Source of the DNA: an uncultured Eubacterium sp. | Lineage (GTDB): Bacteria; Bacillota; Clostridia; Lachnospirales; Lachnospiraceae | Assembly: GCA_934338065.1 (NCBI GenBank) | Contig: CAKRGX010000008.1 | Span: forward strand, 1-64,000 | Direction of reading: 5' to 3' | DNA: 64,000 nucleotides | Shown here: positions 25,918-36,424 of the stretch, one piece after another | How the letters are laid out: every line of letters begins with the position of its first letter | Numbering within the stretch: the first letter of the stretch is position 1 | Notes under the pieces: generated by a model | What the model was told of the DNA's origin: nothing | Databases searched by the model: none | Seen by the model: the letters and a program-made list of their open reading frames with translations, nothing else | Made by a program: the position numbers and the translations under genes

Positions 25918-28443
25918 TTATTTAAGACGCTTACTTAATTCCACCAGTGGGATTGGCAGCAGAGACAGTATCCCGACAACGACCCATTCCCGTATACAAA
26001 GAGAAGTTGTATGAAAGATACTTTGTAATGCAGGGATACAGATTACACAACATTGGAGAGTTGCGCAGGCAGCGACACTCAGCAGCAGTTTCGGATTGCC
26101 CATGATACCGGTTTCTAACAGCGAATGTTCACTGCGCATATTAAAAGAGTGAACAAGTTGTGATAGTGACAAAACAGCAAAACACATCGTAGAGCCACCG
26201 GTCGCATACGCAAACAATGCCAGTGAACCTATAAACATCCCCTCTATAATCATCTGAAAAACAGCATTAAAGTGGAATATTCCGCTATCCTTCGGTAATG
26301 GTGTACGATTCATAATATCCGGATCCGGTGGTTCTACACCAAGACACAAAGCAGGAAAGGAATCCGTAACAAGATTAATAAATAAAAGTTGTACCGGAAG
26401 AAGCGGCGCAGGCATTCCGAAAAATATAGCAATAAAAATAGTCATGATCTCACCAATGTTGCATGACAGAAGAAAATGAATTGCTTTTTTTATATTATCA
26501 TAAATCCCTCGTCCCTCGCGGACAGCAGATACGATTGTAGAAAAATTATCATCCATCAGTATCATATCGGCAGCATTTTTAGAAACATCTGTGCCGGTCA
26601 TTCCCATTGCGCAACCGATATCTGCCGCCTTCAGTGCCGGTGCGTCATTTACACCATCCCCCGTCATGGCAACTACATTTCCTTTTTTTTGAAAGGCTTT
26701 AACAAGCCGTACCTTGTGGGCAGGCGAAACCCGGGCAAAGACGAAATGCGAATCTAATGTCCCCGGCAGTTCCCTGTCACTGATCTGATCTAATTGAGCC
26801 CCCGTCAGTACTTCTGTCTCATGCTGGCAGATACCAAGTTCTTTGCCAATTGCTGCCGCTGTAGCACAATGATCCCCTGTAATCATAATTGGGCGTATCC
26901 CGGCATGGCGGCAGCTTTTTACAGCCGAGTATGCCTCCCTGCGGGGCGGATCCATGAACCCGGCAAGTCCGACAAAGATCAGACCTTTCTCCAACGATTC
27001 ATCCTGTGGAGGCATTTGATGATACAAACGATAGCCTACCCCTAAAACTCGCAATGCGCCCTCCGCAAAGCTTTCCACTTCCTGCGTGATACGGCGACGC
27101 ACGGCACCATTCAAAGGTCTGATGTTCTCTCCCGCCTGATAATGGGTGGCTGCTTGAAGAAGCAATTCCGGTGCCCCCTTCGTTACGGAAAGTATTCCCT
27201 CCGTTGTCCGATGAAGAGTCGTCATGCGCTTTCTTGTAGAATCAAAAGGAAGTTCAAACAACTGAGGTTCTTTACTTTGCAGACGCTCATAAGATATACC
27301 ACGTTGAGTACCATACTCGATCAAAGCCTCCTCAACCGGACCATTTTGATTATTGCAAAGTAAAAAATAACGCAGCATCTCTTTTTCTGAACAATCCGCA
27401 TAAGTGCGCCGCACACTCATACGATTTTCTGTCAGAGTTCCCGTTTTATCCGAACAGATCACCGACGCACTTCCCAATGTCTCCACTGCCGGGAGATGCC
27501 GGATAATAGCGTTCTGCTTCGCCATGCGCTCCACTCCCAGACTAAGCATGATTGTAACAAGTGCCGGAAGGCTTTCCGGGATAGCTGCCACTCCCAGGCT
27601 GACCGATGTCATAAACATCTCAAAGACCGGCTGCTTTTTCCAGATGCCGAGAAAACATATCATGGCGCAAATGATTAGGGCAATCATCCCCAATACTTTC
27701 CCTGTTTTGTTCAATCGTCTGGTAAGAGGAGTCTCTGGTGCTGTCTCACGCGCAAGCATCCCTGCTATGTGACCGATCTGAGTATTCATACCAGTAGCCG
27801 TCACATAGCATATTCCCCGTCCAGCCGTCACCATTGTCCCGGAAAAAACCATATTCTTCTGATCCCCTGCTGAAAGCCGTTCCACATGAATTGCTTCGGA
27901 TGTTTTATGTATGCTCCCGGTTTCGCCGGTAAGAGCAGATTCCTCTGTTGCCAGATTATGGCATGACAATACCCGCGCATCTGCCGGCACAAGGCATCCG
28001 GTTTCCAATGAGACAATATCCCCTGGTACAAGTTCCGTCGATGCTAACTTCTGACGTATACCATCACGCACAACAATCGTCTCCGGTGTCTGCAATTTCT
28101 GCAGCATCAACAGGGAGTGTTCGGCTTTGCGCTCCTGATAAATTCCAAGAAATGCATTAATAATCACAATGGCAAGAATAATAAGCGGATCCGTAATATT
28201 AAACTCACCCTGTGCATAAGAAGCAAAAAATGAGATAATGGCTGCAGCAAGCAAGGTAAGAATCATAAAATCTTTGAATTGCGCAAAGAACTGCTGTATA
28301 ATTCCCGGCCCCTGTTCAGTCTTCAGTTCATTCCTGCCAAACTCTTTTTGACGTTTTGCAGCCACCTTACTGCTCAAACCATTGTCTATGTCACAATGAT
28401 ATGTTTGCTTTATTTTTGCTAAATCCATCTGATACCAGTTCAT
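25918..28443 (-). CDS. P-type Ca2+-transporting ATPase
   Basis: 841-aa P2-type ATPase that exports a cation, most likely Ca2+, driven by ATP. N-terminal cation-ATPase domain (KVAAKRQKEFGRNEL), actuator motif TGETGS, M4 motif AAIPESLPALVTI, phosphorylation site CSDKTGTLTENRM, ATP site KGAPELLL, hinge MTGDGVNDAPALKAADIGCAMG, and M6 with NLVTDSFPALCLG. Length and C-terminal cation-ATPase helices fit the SERCA/PMCA-like bacterial group. Divergent from the YtaF-like gene, 90 bases apart. Ca2+ rather than Mn2+ is inferred from the M4/M6 residues only. Confidence 0.92.
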   Translation of the reverse strand: MNWYQMDLAKIKQTYHCDIDNGLSSKVAAKRQKEFGRNELKTEQGPGIIQQFFAQFKDFMILTLLAAAIISFFASYAQGEFNITDPLIILAIVIINAFLGIYQERKAEHSLLMLQKLQTPETIVVRDGIRQKLASTELVPGDIVSLETGCLVPADARVLSCHNLATEESALTGETGSIHKTSEAIHVERLSAGDQKNMVFSGTMVTAGRGICYVTATGMNTQIGHIAGMLARETAPETPLTRRLNKTGKVLGMIALIICAMICFLGIWKKQPVFEMFMTSVSLGVAAIPESLPALVTIMLSLGVERMAKQNAIIRHLPAVETLGSASVICSDKTGTLTENRMSVRRTYADCSEKEMLRYFLLCNNQNGPVEEALIEYGTQRGISYERLQSKEPQLFELPFDSTRKRMTTLHRTTEGILSVTKGAPELLLQAATHYQAGENIRPLNGAVRRRITQEVESFAEGALRVLGVGYRLYHQMPPQDESLEKGLIFVGLAGFMDPPRREAYSAVKSCRHAGIRPIMITGDHCATAAAIGKELGICQHETEVLTGAQLDQISDRELPGTLDSHFVFARVSPAHKVRLVKAFQKKGNVVAMTGDGVNDAPALKAADIGCAMGMTGTDVSKNAADMILMDDNFSTIVSAVREGRGIYDNIKKAIHFLLSCNIGEIMTIFIAIFFGMPAPLLPVQLLFINLVTDSFPALCLGVEPPDPDIMNRTPLPKDSGIFHFNAVFQMIIEGMFIGSLALFAYATGGSTMCFAVLSLSQLVHSFNMRSEHSLLETGIMGNPKLLLSVAACATLQCCVICIPALQSIFHTTSLCIREWVVVGILSLLPIPLVELSKRLK

Positions 28444-28533
28444 GGGCAGATTCCTCTCCTTTTATGTCGATTTTTTTCCCAAAAAGACGGGAAGCGCATA
28501 TGATACTAATAAGCAATCAAAAGGAAACAGACG

Positions 28534-29073
28534 ATGCTTATTGTTATTTTGCTGGCAGTATCCGTTAGTCTGGATACCTTTGGTGTGTCAATGGCATATG
28601 GATTGGCGGGCATCGTAATCCCCCGTTGTACAAGACTCTTGATCGCCTTTTTAAATGGATTTCTAACTCTTGTCGCCATCTGGCTCGGACGCCTTCTTTG
28701 TTCAGGAGTTCCCCCATTGATATTTCAAATACTGGGGGCAGTAATTCTGACCGCACTTGGTATCAAAACACTCTGGAATGCCTTAGGAGAAAATAAAGCA
28801 GCCCATTATGACAAGGATGATTCCCATGTGATCGACTTGCGCGAAGGACTTATTATCGGGGTAGTCTTTGCTCTGGATTCTATCAGTGCCGCCTTAGGCA
28901 TTTTGAATTTTGGCAGGATCATCTACCTTTTCCCTCTATGTACAGCAATATTGTGTGATATTTTTCTCCTGCCAGGTGGAAAGCACCTGCACAATCTGCG
29001 GAGACTGAACGGAGCAAGCGGAATTATCCTTATTCTTCTCGGTCTTTTTCGTCTCTGTCCCGGTCTTTTTTAA
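28534..29073 (+). CDS. MntP/YtaF-like membrane protein
   Basis: 179 aa with six hydrophobic helices and two related halves: LAVSVSLDTFGVSMAYGLAGI and LIIGVVFALDSISAALGILNFG. Each carries the Asp-containing motif typical of MntP-type manganese exporters and sporulation protein YtaF. The RBS is AAGGAA 7 nt before ATG. It is about 30 residues shorter than YtaF as I recall it. It sits between a divergent Ca2+-type ATPase and a convergent DedA gene whose end overlaps it by 44 bases. A metal-export role is inference. Confidence 0.82.
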   Translation: MLIVILLAVSVSLDTFGVSMAYGLAGIVIPRCTRLLIAFLNGFLTLVAIWLGRLLCSGVPPLIFQILGAVILTALGIKTLWNALGENKAAHYDKDDSHVIDLREGLIIGVVFALDSISAALGILNFGRIIYLFPLCTAILCDIFLLPGGKHLHNLRRLNGASGIILILLGLFRLCPGLF

Positions 29074-29638
29074 CACGGCTCCACAGGATCAAGAACAATA
29101 AAAAAAGCCCGATAAAAAAAATCCAATGTTTATAACGGTCAAAATAGAAAAAAAAGACCTCTTTATATTGATAAAAATAATAGCCAAGACCAGTGAGAAT
29201 TGTGTTCCATAATAAAATTCCAAAAGCTGAATATATAATATATCCACTGCATTTTTGTTTCATAGCACCTGCCACAAAGCCAATATAAGTGCGACAGAGT
29301 GGTATCAGACGACTGAGAAACACGGCACTTTTTCCATGATCACCAAAAGTACGGTAAGAAGATATGATTGGCTTTTCCATAGAGGGAAAACGTTTCATAA
29401 TTCTCTCCAACAAAGGAGAACCGCCTTTGCGTCCGATCAGATAAGTAATCATACTGCCGCCAATCCCTGCCATCGTACTCAAAAGAACAAGCATAGGAAA
29501 GGAGAACCCCTGACCCGCCGCAAAAAGACCTGCCAATGGTAACACGATCTCGCTGGAAACAGGAAAACACGCATATTCTAATAATATCAGGAGAAAGATA
29601 GCAGGCATACCATATGTCAGCAGTAAGTCTTCAATCAT
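29030..29638 (-). CDS. DedA family membrane protein
   Basis: 202-aa integral membrane protein of the DedA/SNARE-associated (VTT) family, now linked to lipid-carrier flipping in bacteria. Motifs: EYACFPVSSEIVLPLAGLFAA near the start, the conserved GGSMITYLIGRKGG and the arginine-bearing FLSRLIPLCRTYIGFVAGAMK. Four to five helices, with a basic charged C-terminus (RVKKDRDRDEKDREE). Its last 44 bases are antiparallel to the end of the ytaF-like gene. Confidence 0.92.
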   Translation of the reverse strand: MIEDLLLTYGMPAIFLLILLEYACFPVSSEIVLPLAGLFAAGQGFSFPMLVLLSTMAGIGGSMITYLIGRKGGSPLLERIMKRFPSMEKPIISSYRTFGDHGKSAVFLSRLIPLCRTYIGFVAGAMKQKCSGYIIYSAFGILLWNTILTGLGYYFYQYKEVFFFYFDRYKHWIFFIGLFLLFLILWSRVKKDRDRDEKDREE

Positions 29639-29685
29639 ATGAATTCCAATCCTCGGTAAATTTGTTATAGTCTATGAATCGAGGC

Positions 29686-29740
29686 AAAAAAAAAGAACCA
29701 CCGTCTATGTAAATTCATACACATGACGGTGATTCTTTTT
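29686..29740 (-). terminator. rho-independent terminator (bidirectional shape)
   Basis: Stem GAAxCACCGTC/GACGGTGATTC (29695-29705, 29725-29735) with a further 4-bp ATGT/ACAT pair in the loop; T runs on both sides. It is 23 bases past the stop of the beta-helix protein gene on the minus strand. Confidence 0.8.
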
Positions 29741-29762
29741 ATCGCTGCAGCTAACGGCAGCA

Positions 29763-32700
29763 TTATTCTACTGTTACAAAAGCATCTGACTGGCTTAAGA
29801 TTTCTCCTTCTGAGCCAACTACGGTAAGGATATACTTACCTGCCTGAACAGGTGCTTTCATTGAGGCACTGTTTCCAGATGCCTTTGACATCGTCGGATC
29901 TTTGTCATCAAATGCTGACAGACCCGATGGTGCAAGCCAGATCGTATAGCCCGACTCTGACAATGGATTTGCAAAAGTTATCTCCCCACCAATGCCTGTC
30001 GTTATATCCTGCTCTAACAATTGATTTGCTAAGGTCACAACCGTGGAGAAAACGATCGTTGTCGTTTTCTTTGATTCTTTGTCAACACCTTTGAGTGTCC
30101 ATGTACCAGCTTTGCTAATCTCATATCCATCTGTTACATCATTTCCATTCAACGTATACGTATATTTTTTATCGTCAAGCTGAAGTTTTAGCGGTTTCTT
30201 CTTCGACACCGTATTTTCCTGTCCATCGCTTACATTAGCAATATCTGTGTTATCTCCTACATAAAGAGTAAACGTAGATGCTTTTGATAGCGTGCCGTCT
30301 TCATAACGAATATACAATTTATACTGACCAGGCGCTGATGGAACAACCATTGATTTCTCATTTCCGGCAGCTTTTGTCATCGTAGTGCCTTCTACAAAAT
30401 CTGTTGTTCCTTCTTTTGCCAGCCATACTTCATCTGTTTTTTTCAGAAGCCCTCTTCTTGGTAACTCCTGCCCGGCAGCAAGACGTACATTAGACACCAG
30501 CTCATAATCCGTATCCGGAATAACATCTTTTCCGATCATGTAGGTATATCGATCCTCTAAACCAGAATATAATACCGTTTTATATCCGTTCAGCGGCCAG
30601 ATGCAGTCTGCATTGACATACTGCTGTAAAGAACAATTCGGTGCTGTCGTCTCAGAACGGTCGGTGTTAGAAAAGCCATTTGTCACAATCATATCATGCT
30701 TTCTGCGCCAATCGTTTAATTCGTATACATTACGGATAATATTCGTAACCACGTTACCATCAAATTTGATATAAGCACTTCCCTCATCCGGGTGGAAACC
30801 ATTGATCATCTTACTTCCGTTTGCTACCTGTTTTTTACGTTTCGCATTAATATAATTGTAACTCATCTCGGAGTATTCCGTCCAATCAGTATTTCCCTGA
30901 CATCCCAATGTGTAGATACCACCGGCATCCTGAAGCAGAGAGCAGATCTCTTCCACACGGTTATAGTTCACATGATTATTTTTAGACGTTGTTGTCGGAA
31001 CGCCAGGAAGCTGGGAATCCGCTCCCTGTTCACCATCAAAATTGCACCATCCCCAGCCAATACTCATACCGCTGTAAGAACATTTATAGACAAAGTTATG
31101 CCGTACCTGCAGGTTATAAGTAAAGAATGAAGTGATTGGAGAATTACCTGGGAAGAAATAGCAGTTTTCCAATAAATAGTTATTTGTTAATGTAATGTTC
31201 TTTGGCACAGCTTCTGTTCCATTTTTAAATTTTTCTTTATCCGGTCCGGCAGAATTATTGTTAACCTGATGAATTGCCGTATCGTTTTCATATACATGTG
31301 TCGGATGTCCGACAACGATACCGGCACCACCGGTCTGACCAATATAATTTCCAGTCACTTCACAGTCACTGACATCATTTTCCAGATGAATTCCCAGATA
31401 CCCGGTCTGTTTTATCTCGCCATCTAAGAATTTAACCTTTTTAGCCGACGTCACATGAATCGCTGCAGGTGGAATGTCATAAGAACGATAAATGTCATCG
31501 TGCTGGTTCACATTACCAAACTTTGTTAAGACAATGGAACCCTGTACAGATGCATAACCGTGGGAGCCTTCCAGTTCGTAAAGATTCCAATCCGTATAAG
31601 CAAAACTTAGTCCTTCAAAAGATATATCGTGTACATAATCTTCTTTTGGCTTTTCTCCCTCTACATTCACAAGAGTATCCGTCTCAGGGATAACAACCTC
31701 TGCCGCATAGATATCCTCATCTTTATTCGGGATATAATACAGCATTTCGCCTGCCTGGTCATAGTAAAACTCACCCGGATTTTTCAACCATTCAAACACA
31801 TTACTCACATCATTCGCCTTAGTCGGACTATATTCTGTATTCCATCCAAGGTTCTGTGCCAGCGCACCATATGGCATCTGCAATGCTACCTGGGTATTTC
31901 CATCCTCATTCTTACTTAAGGACTGTGCACAGACAAGCTGTTTTGCCCATGTAGATCCGGACTCTAATTCAATATTCTGTGGATTTCTGGTATCTGCCGG
32001 AAGGAATGTCGGGTCAAAGATTGCGCCCTCATAATATTTCTTCGACTTGTCACTGTTATTCCACGCCCAGTCAGCCTGTCCTTTTTTTATCGAAACTTTT
32101 CCATAACCGCTTTTTGGCTTCTTTCTCTTTGATGTCATAGAAGCACGTTTCCCATTAACATAGATTGCACGTAACTTTTTATTACGCTTCAATGGCGTTC
32201 TATATGCTTTCAGACCATCCGCAAGCCAGTTCACATCATAGGCAACTTTCCAATCCGTGTCTAGTTTTTCACCACCTGAAAAAACCGGCTTTGCCCCTTT
32301 TGCCGCACGGTAATGTATCGTACAATCTTCCGTACCGGAATCCTTGGAAGAGAATTCAATCGTATCCTTCAACGGATAAAAACCATTCGCAATCAGAACA
32401 ACGATATCACCTTTTGTTTTATCACAATTGCGAACAGCTTCCTTCGCTCTTGATAAGGTAAGGAAAGGATGTTCTTTACTTCCATCCGCCGAATCCTTTC
32501 CTGTTGAAGCAACATAGAACTGAGCATCCGTATCATCATCCTTAAATGGCTCTACATACGGCGTTGCTGTTGGCTTAGGATGAGAGGTCTCAACTGGAAA
32601 TGTCGGTGTGATCTGCAGTGTAGCAGAAGCCTCTGGTGTTACTGTTCCAGCCGCTGTCGGTACAGATGACTGCTGTACCGTAGAACCTGCCGATGGTGCA

Positions 32701-33092
32701 GGTGCCTGTGTTGTTGTTTTACCACCGGATGGCTGTGTCTGCTTTTTATTTTTCACAATTACAGTAACCTTTCCTATCCGTTTGCTCTTTTTCTTCTTCG
32801 CCGCATTTTTCTCTTTTACTGTAATGACAGCCTTTCCAGCCTTCTTACCTTTTACTACGCCTTTGGAAGATACCGTAGCGATATTCTTTTTACTGGAAGA
32901 AAAAACATATTTTCTTTTTTTCTTTTTATTCTTTACTACGATTTTCTTTGTCTGTCCTTTGTATACTATGATTTTCTTTGTTTTAAGCGTTGCCTTAGCC
33001 GCAGCAGACGATTGTCCTGCCGGAACAGTCGAAACAAGCATGGCAACGGTCAGCACTGTGCTCAGTAAACATGTTAGTTTACGCCTCCTCAT
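29763..33092 (-). CDS. large secreted beta-helix protein, GH141/pectate-lyase-like, with Big2 domain
   Basis: 1109 aa. Signal peptide (MRRRKLTCLLSTVLTVAMLVSTVPAGQSSAAA), a very lysine-rich Big2-like domain (about 35-115), a Thr/Pro/Ala linker (to about 185), then a right-handed parallel beta-helix. The helix opens with QFYVASTGKDSADGSKEHPFLTLSRAKEAVRN, a start shared by GH141/GH120-type and related polysaccharide enzymes, and continues through many short N-rich turns (AIHVTSAKKV, CEVTGNYIGQTGGAGIVVGHP, HNFVYKCSYSGMSIGWG). Two small C-terminal beta domains each contain SMKAP/SMVVP-type strands. Probably acts on plant or host glycans outside the cell; the catalytic residues and substrate are not assigned. 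No LPXTG or SLH anchor. Confidence 0.85.
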   Translation of the reverse strand: MRRRKLTCLLSTVLTVAMLVSTVPAGQSSAAAKATLKTKKIIVYKGQTKKIVVKNKKKKRKYVFSSSKKNIATVSSKGVVKGKKAGKAVITVKEKNAAKKKKSKRIGKVTVIVKNKKQTQPSGGKTTTQAPAPSAGSTVQQSSVPTAAGTVTPEASATLQITPTFPVETSHPKPTATPYVEPFKDDDTDAQFYVASTGKDSADGSKEHPFLTLSRAKEAVRNCDKTKGDIVVLIANGFYPLKDTIEFSSKDSGTEDCTIHYRAAKGAKPVFSGGEKLDTDWKVAYDVNWLADGLKAYRTPLKRNKKLRAIYVNGKRASMTSKRKKPKSGYGKVSIKKGQADWAWNNSDKSKKYYEGAIFDPTFLPADTRNPQNIELESGSTWAKQLVCAQSLSKNEDGNTQVALQMPYGALAQNLGWNTEYSPTKANDVSNVFEWLKNPGEFYYDQAGEMLYYIPNKDEDIYAAEVVIPETDTLVNVEGEKPKEDYVHDISFEGLSFAYTDWNLYELEGSHGYASVQGSIVLTKFGNVNQHDDIYRSYDIPPAAIHVTSAKKVKFLDGEIKQTGYLGIHLENDVSDCEVTGNYIGQTGGAGIVVGHPTHVYENDTAIHQVNNNSAGPDKEKFKNGTEAVPKNITLTNNYLLENCYFFPGNSPITSFFTYNLQVRHNFVYKCSYSGMSIGWGWCNFDGEQGADSQLPGVPTTTSKNNHVNYNRVEEICSLLQDAGGIYTLGCQGNTDWTEYSEMSYNYINAKRKKQVANGSKMINGFHPDEGSAYIKFDGNVVTNIIRNVYELNDWRRKHDMIVTNGFSNTDRSETTAPNCSLQQYVNADCIWPLNGYKTVLYSGLEDRYTYMIGKDVIPDTDYELVSNVRLAAGQELPRRGLLKKTDEVWLAKEGTTDFVEGTTMTKAAGNEKSMVVPSAPGQYKLYIRYEDGTLSKASTFTLYVGDNTDIANVSDGQENTVSKKKPLKLQLDDKKYTYTLNGNDVTDGYEISKAGTWTLKGVDKESKKTTTIVFSTVVTLANQLLEQDITTGIGGEITFANPLSESGYTIWLAPSGLSAFDDKDPTMSKASGNSASMKAPVQAGKYILTVVGSEGEILSQSDAFVTVE

Positions 33093-33135
33093 AGAATGAT
33101 GTCCTCCTCATATGATAAATAATAGATTTTTATTA

Positions 33136-33164
33136 AGCATATAGAAATGTGTTTTTTTTAACAA
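33136..33164 (-). promoter_or_regulatory. possible promoter of the beta-helix protein gene
   Basis: Minus-strand TTGTTA, about 17 nt, TATGCT (-10 near 33136-33141), some 45 bases before the start codon, which has GAGGAGG. The 200-base intergenic region is strongly AT-rich and holds divergent promoters only; no hairpin of note. Confidence 0.4.
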
Positions 33165-33222
33165 TAGAATATAAAGACTTTTTTTATAAAATAGCTACTT
33201 TAGCTGCTATATTATATATTTA

Positions 33223-33251
33223 TTGTTTAATTGTTGTAAAAATGATAAAAT
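33223..33251 (+). promoter_or_regulatory. possible promoter of the GH13 gene
   Basis: TTGTTT (33223-33228), 17 nt, TAAAAT (33246-33251), about 40 bases upstream of the amylase ATG, which is preceded by GGGGGAG. Confidence 0.5.
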
Positions 33252-33291
33252 GAGAAATACATACTGAACTGATACAAAGGGGGAGATAACT

Positions 33292-34647
33292 ATGGCTTGG
33301 TATGACAAATCTGTTTTCTATCATATATATCCACTGGGATTAAGTGGGGCACCGGCTCTTAACGATCACGGCGAAATCGTTCATCGTCTGAGAGATATGG
33401 AAGCGTGGATCGACCATATTATTTCGATCGGCTGCAATGCACTTTACATCGGACCGCTTTTTGAATCTGTTGGACATGGTTATGAAACAACCGACTATTA
33501 TACTTTAGACCGCCGTCTGGGAGATAACAATGATCTCAAACACTTTGTTTCAGCCTGTCACGATAAGGGCTTGCACGTAATCTTTGATAGCGTGTTTAAT
33601 CACACAGGACGCGAGTTCTTTGCCTTTGAGGATATCAGACAAAACCGTGAAAATTCCCGCTATAAAGACTGGTACTGCAATGTTAATTTTGGTAGCAACA
33701 ACGAATACAACGATGGTTTTTCTTATGATAACTGGGGTGGATATAATCTGCTTGTCAAACTGAATCAGAGAAATCCGGAAGTTAAAAATTATATTTATGA
33801 TGTGATCCGTTACTGGGCATCTGAGTTTAATATTGATGGAATCCGGCTGGATGCAGCCGATGTTCTGGACTTTGATTTTATGAAAGGTATACGGCAGACC
33901 GCTAACGAAATTGGAGGGGATTTCTGGCTTATGGGCGAAGTCATTCATGGGGAATACAATCGCTGGGTCAATGATGAAATGCTTCATTCCGTTACAAACT
34001 ACCACTTGAACAAAGCACTATGGTCTGGCTGTAACGACCACAACTTTTTTGAAATTGCCCACACGGTAAAGCGCCTATATGAAATGGGTGGCTGCCACTA
34101 TGAAAATATGCGTCTATATAATTTTGCTGACAACCATGATGTTGACCGGATCATTAACAAATTAAACAATCCGGCACATTTTCAGATTGTACACATTCTT
34201 ATGTACACCCTTCCCGGCATACCTTCCATCTACTATAGTTCTGAGTTCGCCATTGAAGGGCGTAAAGAAAATGGTTCCGACGCACCTCTCCGCCCATGTC
34301 TGAAATTAGAAGATTATGCAGATGCATTAGAGACCAATCCATATACCACATTAATTACTAAACTCGGTAAGATTCGCCAACAGCTCGACACTCTTGCTTA
34401 TGGAGAGTACCACGAATTACTTCTTACCAACCGCCAATATGCCTATGTCCGCAGCTATGAAGGACATGAAACATTCATCGCAGTCAACAATGATGAAAAT
34501 GATGCGGTTGTACGTATTCCATACATCGGACAGCAAAACGCTTTGTCTGGTGCTCTGCATAACAAAGAATACTCCGTCCATGATGGTTTCATAGAGATTT
34601 CTCTGCAGCCTGGCAGCGGTGAAATCTTAGTTGAAAAGGAAACCTAA
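33292..34647 (+). CDS. alpha-amylase family (GH13) protein, intracellular
   Basis: 451 aa without signal peptide, so it probably acts on imported malto-oligosaccharides or glycogen. GH13 barrel motifs in order: region I VIFDSVFNHTG, region II DGIRLDAADVL (nucleophile Asp), region III FWLMGEVIHGEY (acid/base Glu) and region IV FADNHDVDRI. The N-terminus KSVFYHIYPLGLSGAP is typical of short cyclomaltodextrinase/alpha-glucosidase-like members. The C-terminal domain is short. It may be co-regulated with the small gene after it, but that gene has its own promoter. Confidence 0.92.
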   Translation: MAWYDKSVFYHIYPLGLSGAPALNDHGEIVHRLRDMEAWIDHIISIGCNALYIGPLFESVGHGYETTDYYTLDRRLGDNNDLKHFVSACHDKGLHVIFDSVFNHTGREFFAFEDIRQNRENSRYKDWYCNVNFGSNNEYNDGFSYDNWGGYNLLVKLNQRNPEVKNYIYDVIRYWASEFNIDGIRLDAADVLDFDFMKGIRQTANEIGGDFWLMGEVIHGEYNRWVNDEMLHSVTNYHLNKALWSGCNDHNFFEIAHTVKRLYEMGGCHYENMRLYNFADNHDVDRIINKLNNPAHFQIVHILMYTLPGIPSIYYSSEFAIEGRKENGSDAPLRPCLKLEDYADALETNPYTTLITKLGKIRQQLDTLAYGEYHELLLTNRQYAYVRSYEGHETFIAVNNDENDAVVRIPYIGQQNALSGALHNKEYSVHDGFIEISLQPGSGEILVEKET

Positions 34648-34658
34648 AAAACTTTTGT

Positions 34659-34687
34659 TTGCATCTGATGTCCGAATATCATATAAT
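34659..34687 (+). promoter_or_regulatory. promoter of the 83-aa gene
   Basis: TTGCAT (34659-34664), 17 nt, TATAAT (34682-34687), 41 bases before an ATG with AAAGGAGG. It begins 12 bases after the amylase stop. Confidence 0.65.
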
Positions 34688-34728
34688 AAGAATGCTATAT
34701 AGATTAGATTGATAAAGGAGGTAGCTTA

Positions 34729-34980
34729 ATGACACCACAGGAATTGTTTGCTAAGTCATTAGTTAATTATGACTATAGCTATAGTAACAATGATTCATTT
34801 TATTATAAGCTTCCTTACAAAAAGGATTTTGACTTGTGCAATTGGAAACCGCTGCGTATGTTTAGTGGAAATATCATAAAGTTTTACCAGTATAAATTAG
34901 ATAAACCCGTTATCCTCTTTACCGATACAGAGGATAACGTTCCGCAGGGGCAAAATGTTGATTCATCTGATACTCCATGA
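34729..34980 (+). CDS. small hypothetical protein
   Basis: 83 aa with an ideal RBS (AAAGGAGGTAGCTTA-ATG) and its own promoter. Tyr/Asn/Phe-rich N-terminus (NYDYSYSNNDSFYYKLPYKKDFDL), a core resembling a small beta fold (LRMFSGNIIKFYQYKL, PVILFTDTED), no transmembrane helix, no cysteine pairs. I do not recognise it. The last 24 codons contain two inverted repeats (34909-34938, 34942-34996). It could be a small cytoplasmic factor. Confidence 0.7.
   Translation: MTPQELFAKSLVNYDYSYSNNDSFYYKLPYKKDFDLCNWKPLRMFSGNIIKFYQYKLDKPVILFTDTEDNVPQGQNVDSSDTP
34909..34938. repeat. perfect inverted repeat inside the 83-aa gene
   Basis: 10-bp arms GTTATCCTCT (34909-34918) and AGAGGATAAC (34929-34938) with a 10-base loop, within coding sequence. 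No T run follows. Confidence 0.7.
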
Positions 34981-34996
34981 TATTGCCCTGCTGCGG
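34942..34996. repeat. inverted repeat between the 83-aa gene and eno
   Basis: Arms CCGCAGGGGCAA (34942-34953) and TTGCCC-TG-CTGCGG (about 34983-34996) with a 2-base bulge, straddling the stop codon of the 83-aa gene. It ends just before the convergent eno stop and may act as a shared transcript end without a T tract. Confidence 0.55.
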
Positions 34997-35002
34997 GATG
35001 AT

Positions 35003-36325
<1,323 letters not shown>

Positions 36326-36358
36326 TCATTTTTTCTTTTTTTAAGTATTTCCAGACAC

Positions 36359-36405
36359 ATAAAAAAATATGCAGACCAGAAAACATTTCTTCTGATCTGC
36401 ATATT
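36359..36405 (-). terminator. terminator of the hrcA-grpE-dnaK-dnaJ operon
   Basis: Hairpin with ATATGCAGA/TCTGCATAT and CAGAA/TTCTG pairing (36366-36405) and a T run on the minus strand at 36361-36367, 20 bases past the dnaJ stop. Confidence 0.85.
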
Positions 36406-36424
36406 TGATCTAAACATTTACTTA

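Noticed and set aside
29763..33092. LPXTG or SLH anchoring of the beta-helix protein
   Set aside because: The C-terminus ends in a beta domain (DAFVTVE) without sortase motif, hydrophobic tail or SLH repeats.
32608..33099. 163-codon plus-strand ORF rich in Phe and Val
   Set aside because: Shadow of the lysine-rich N-terminus of the beta-helix protein.
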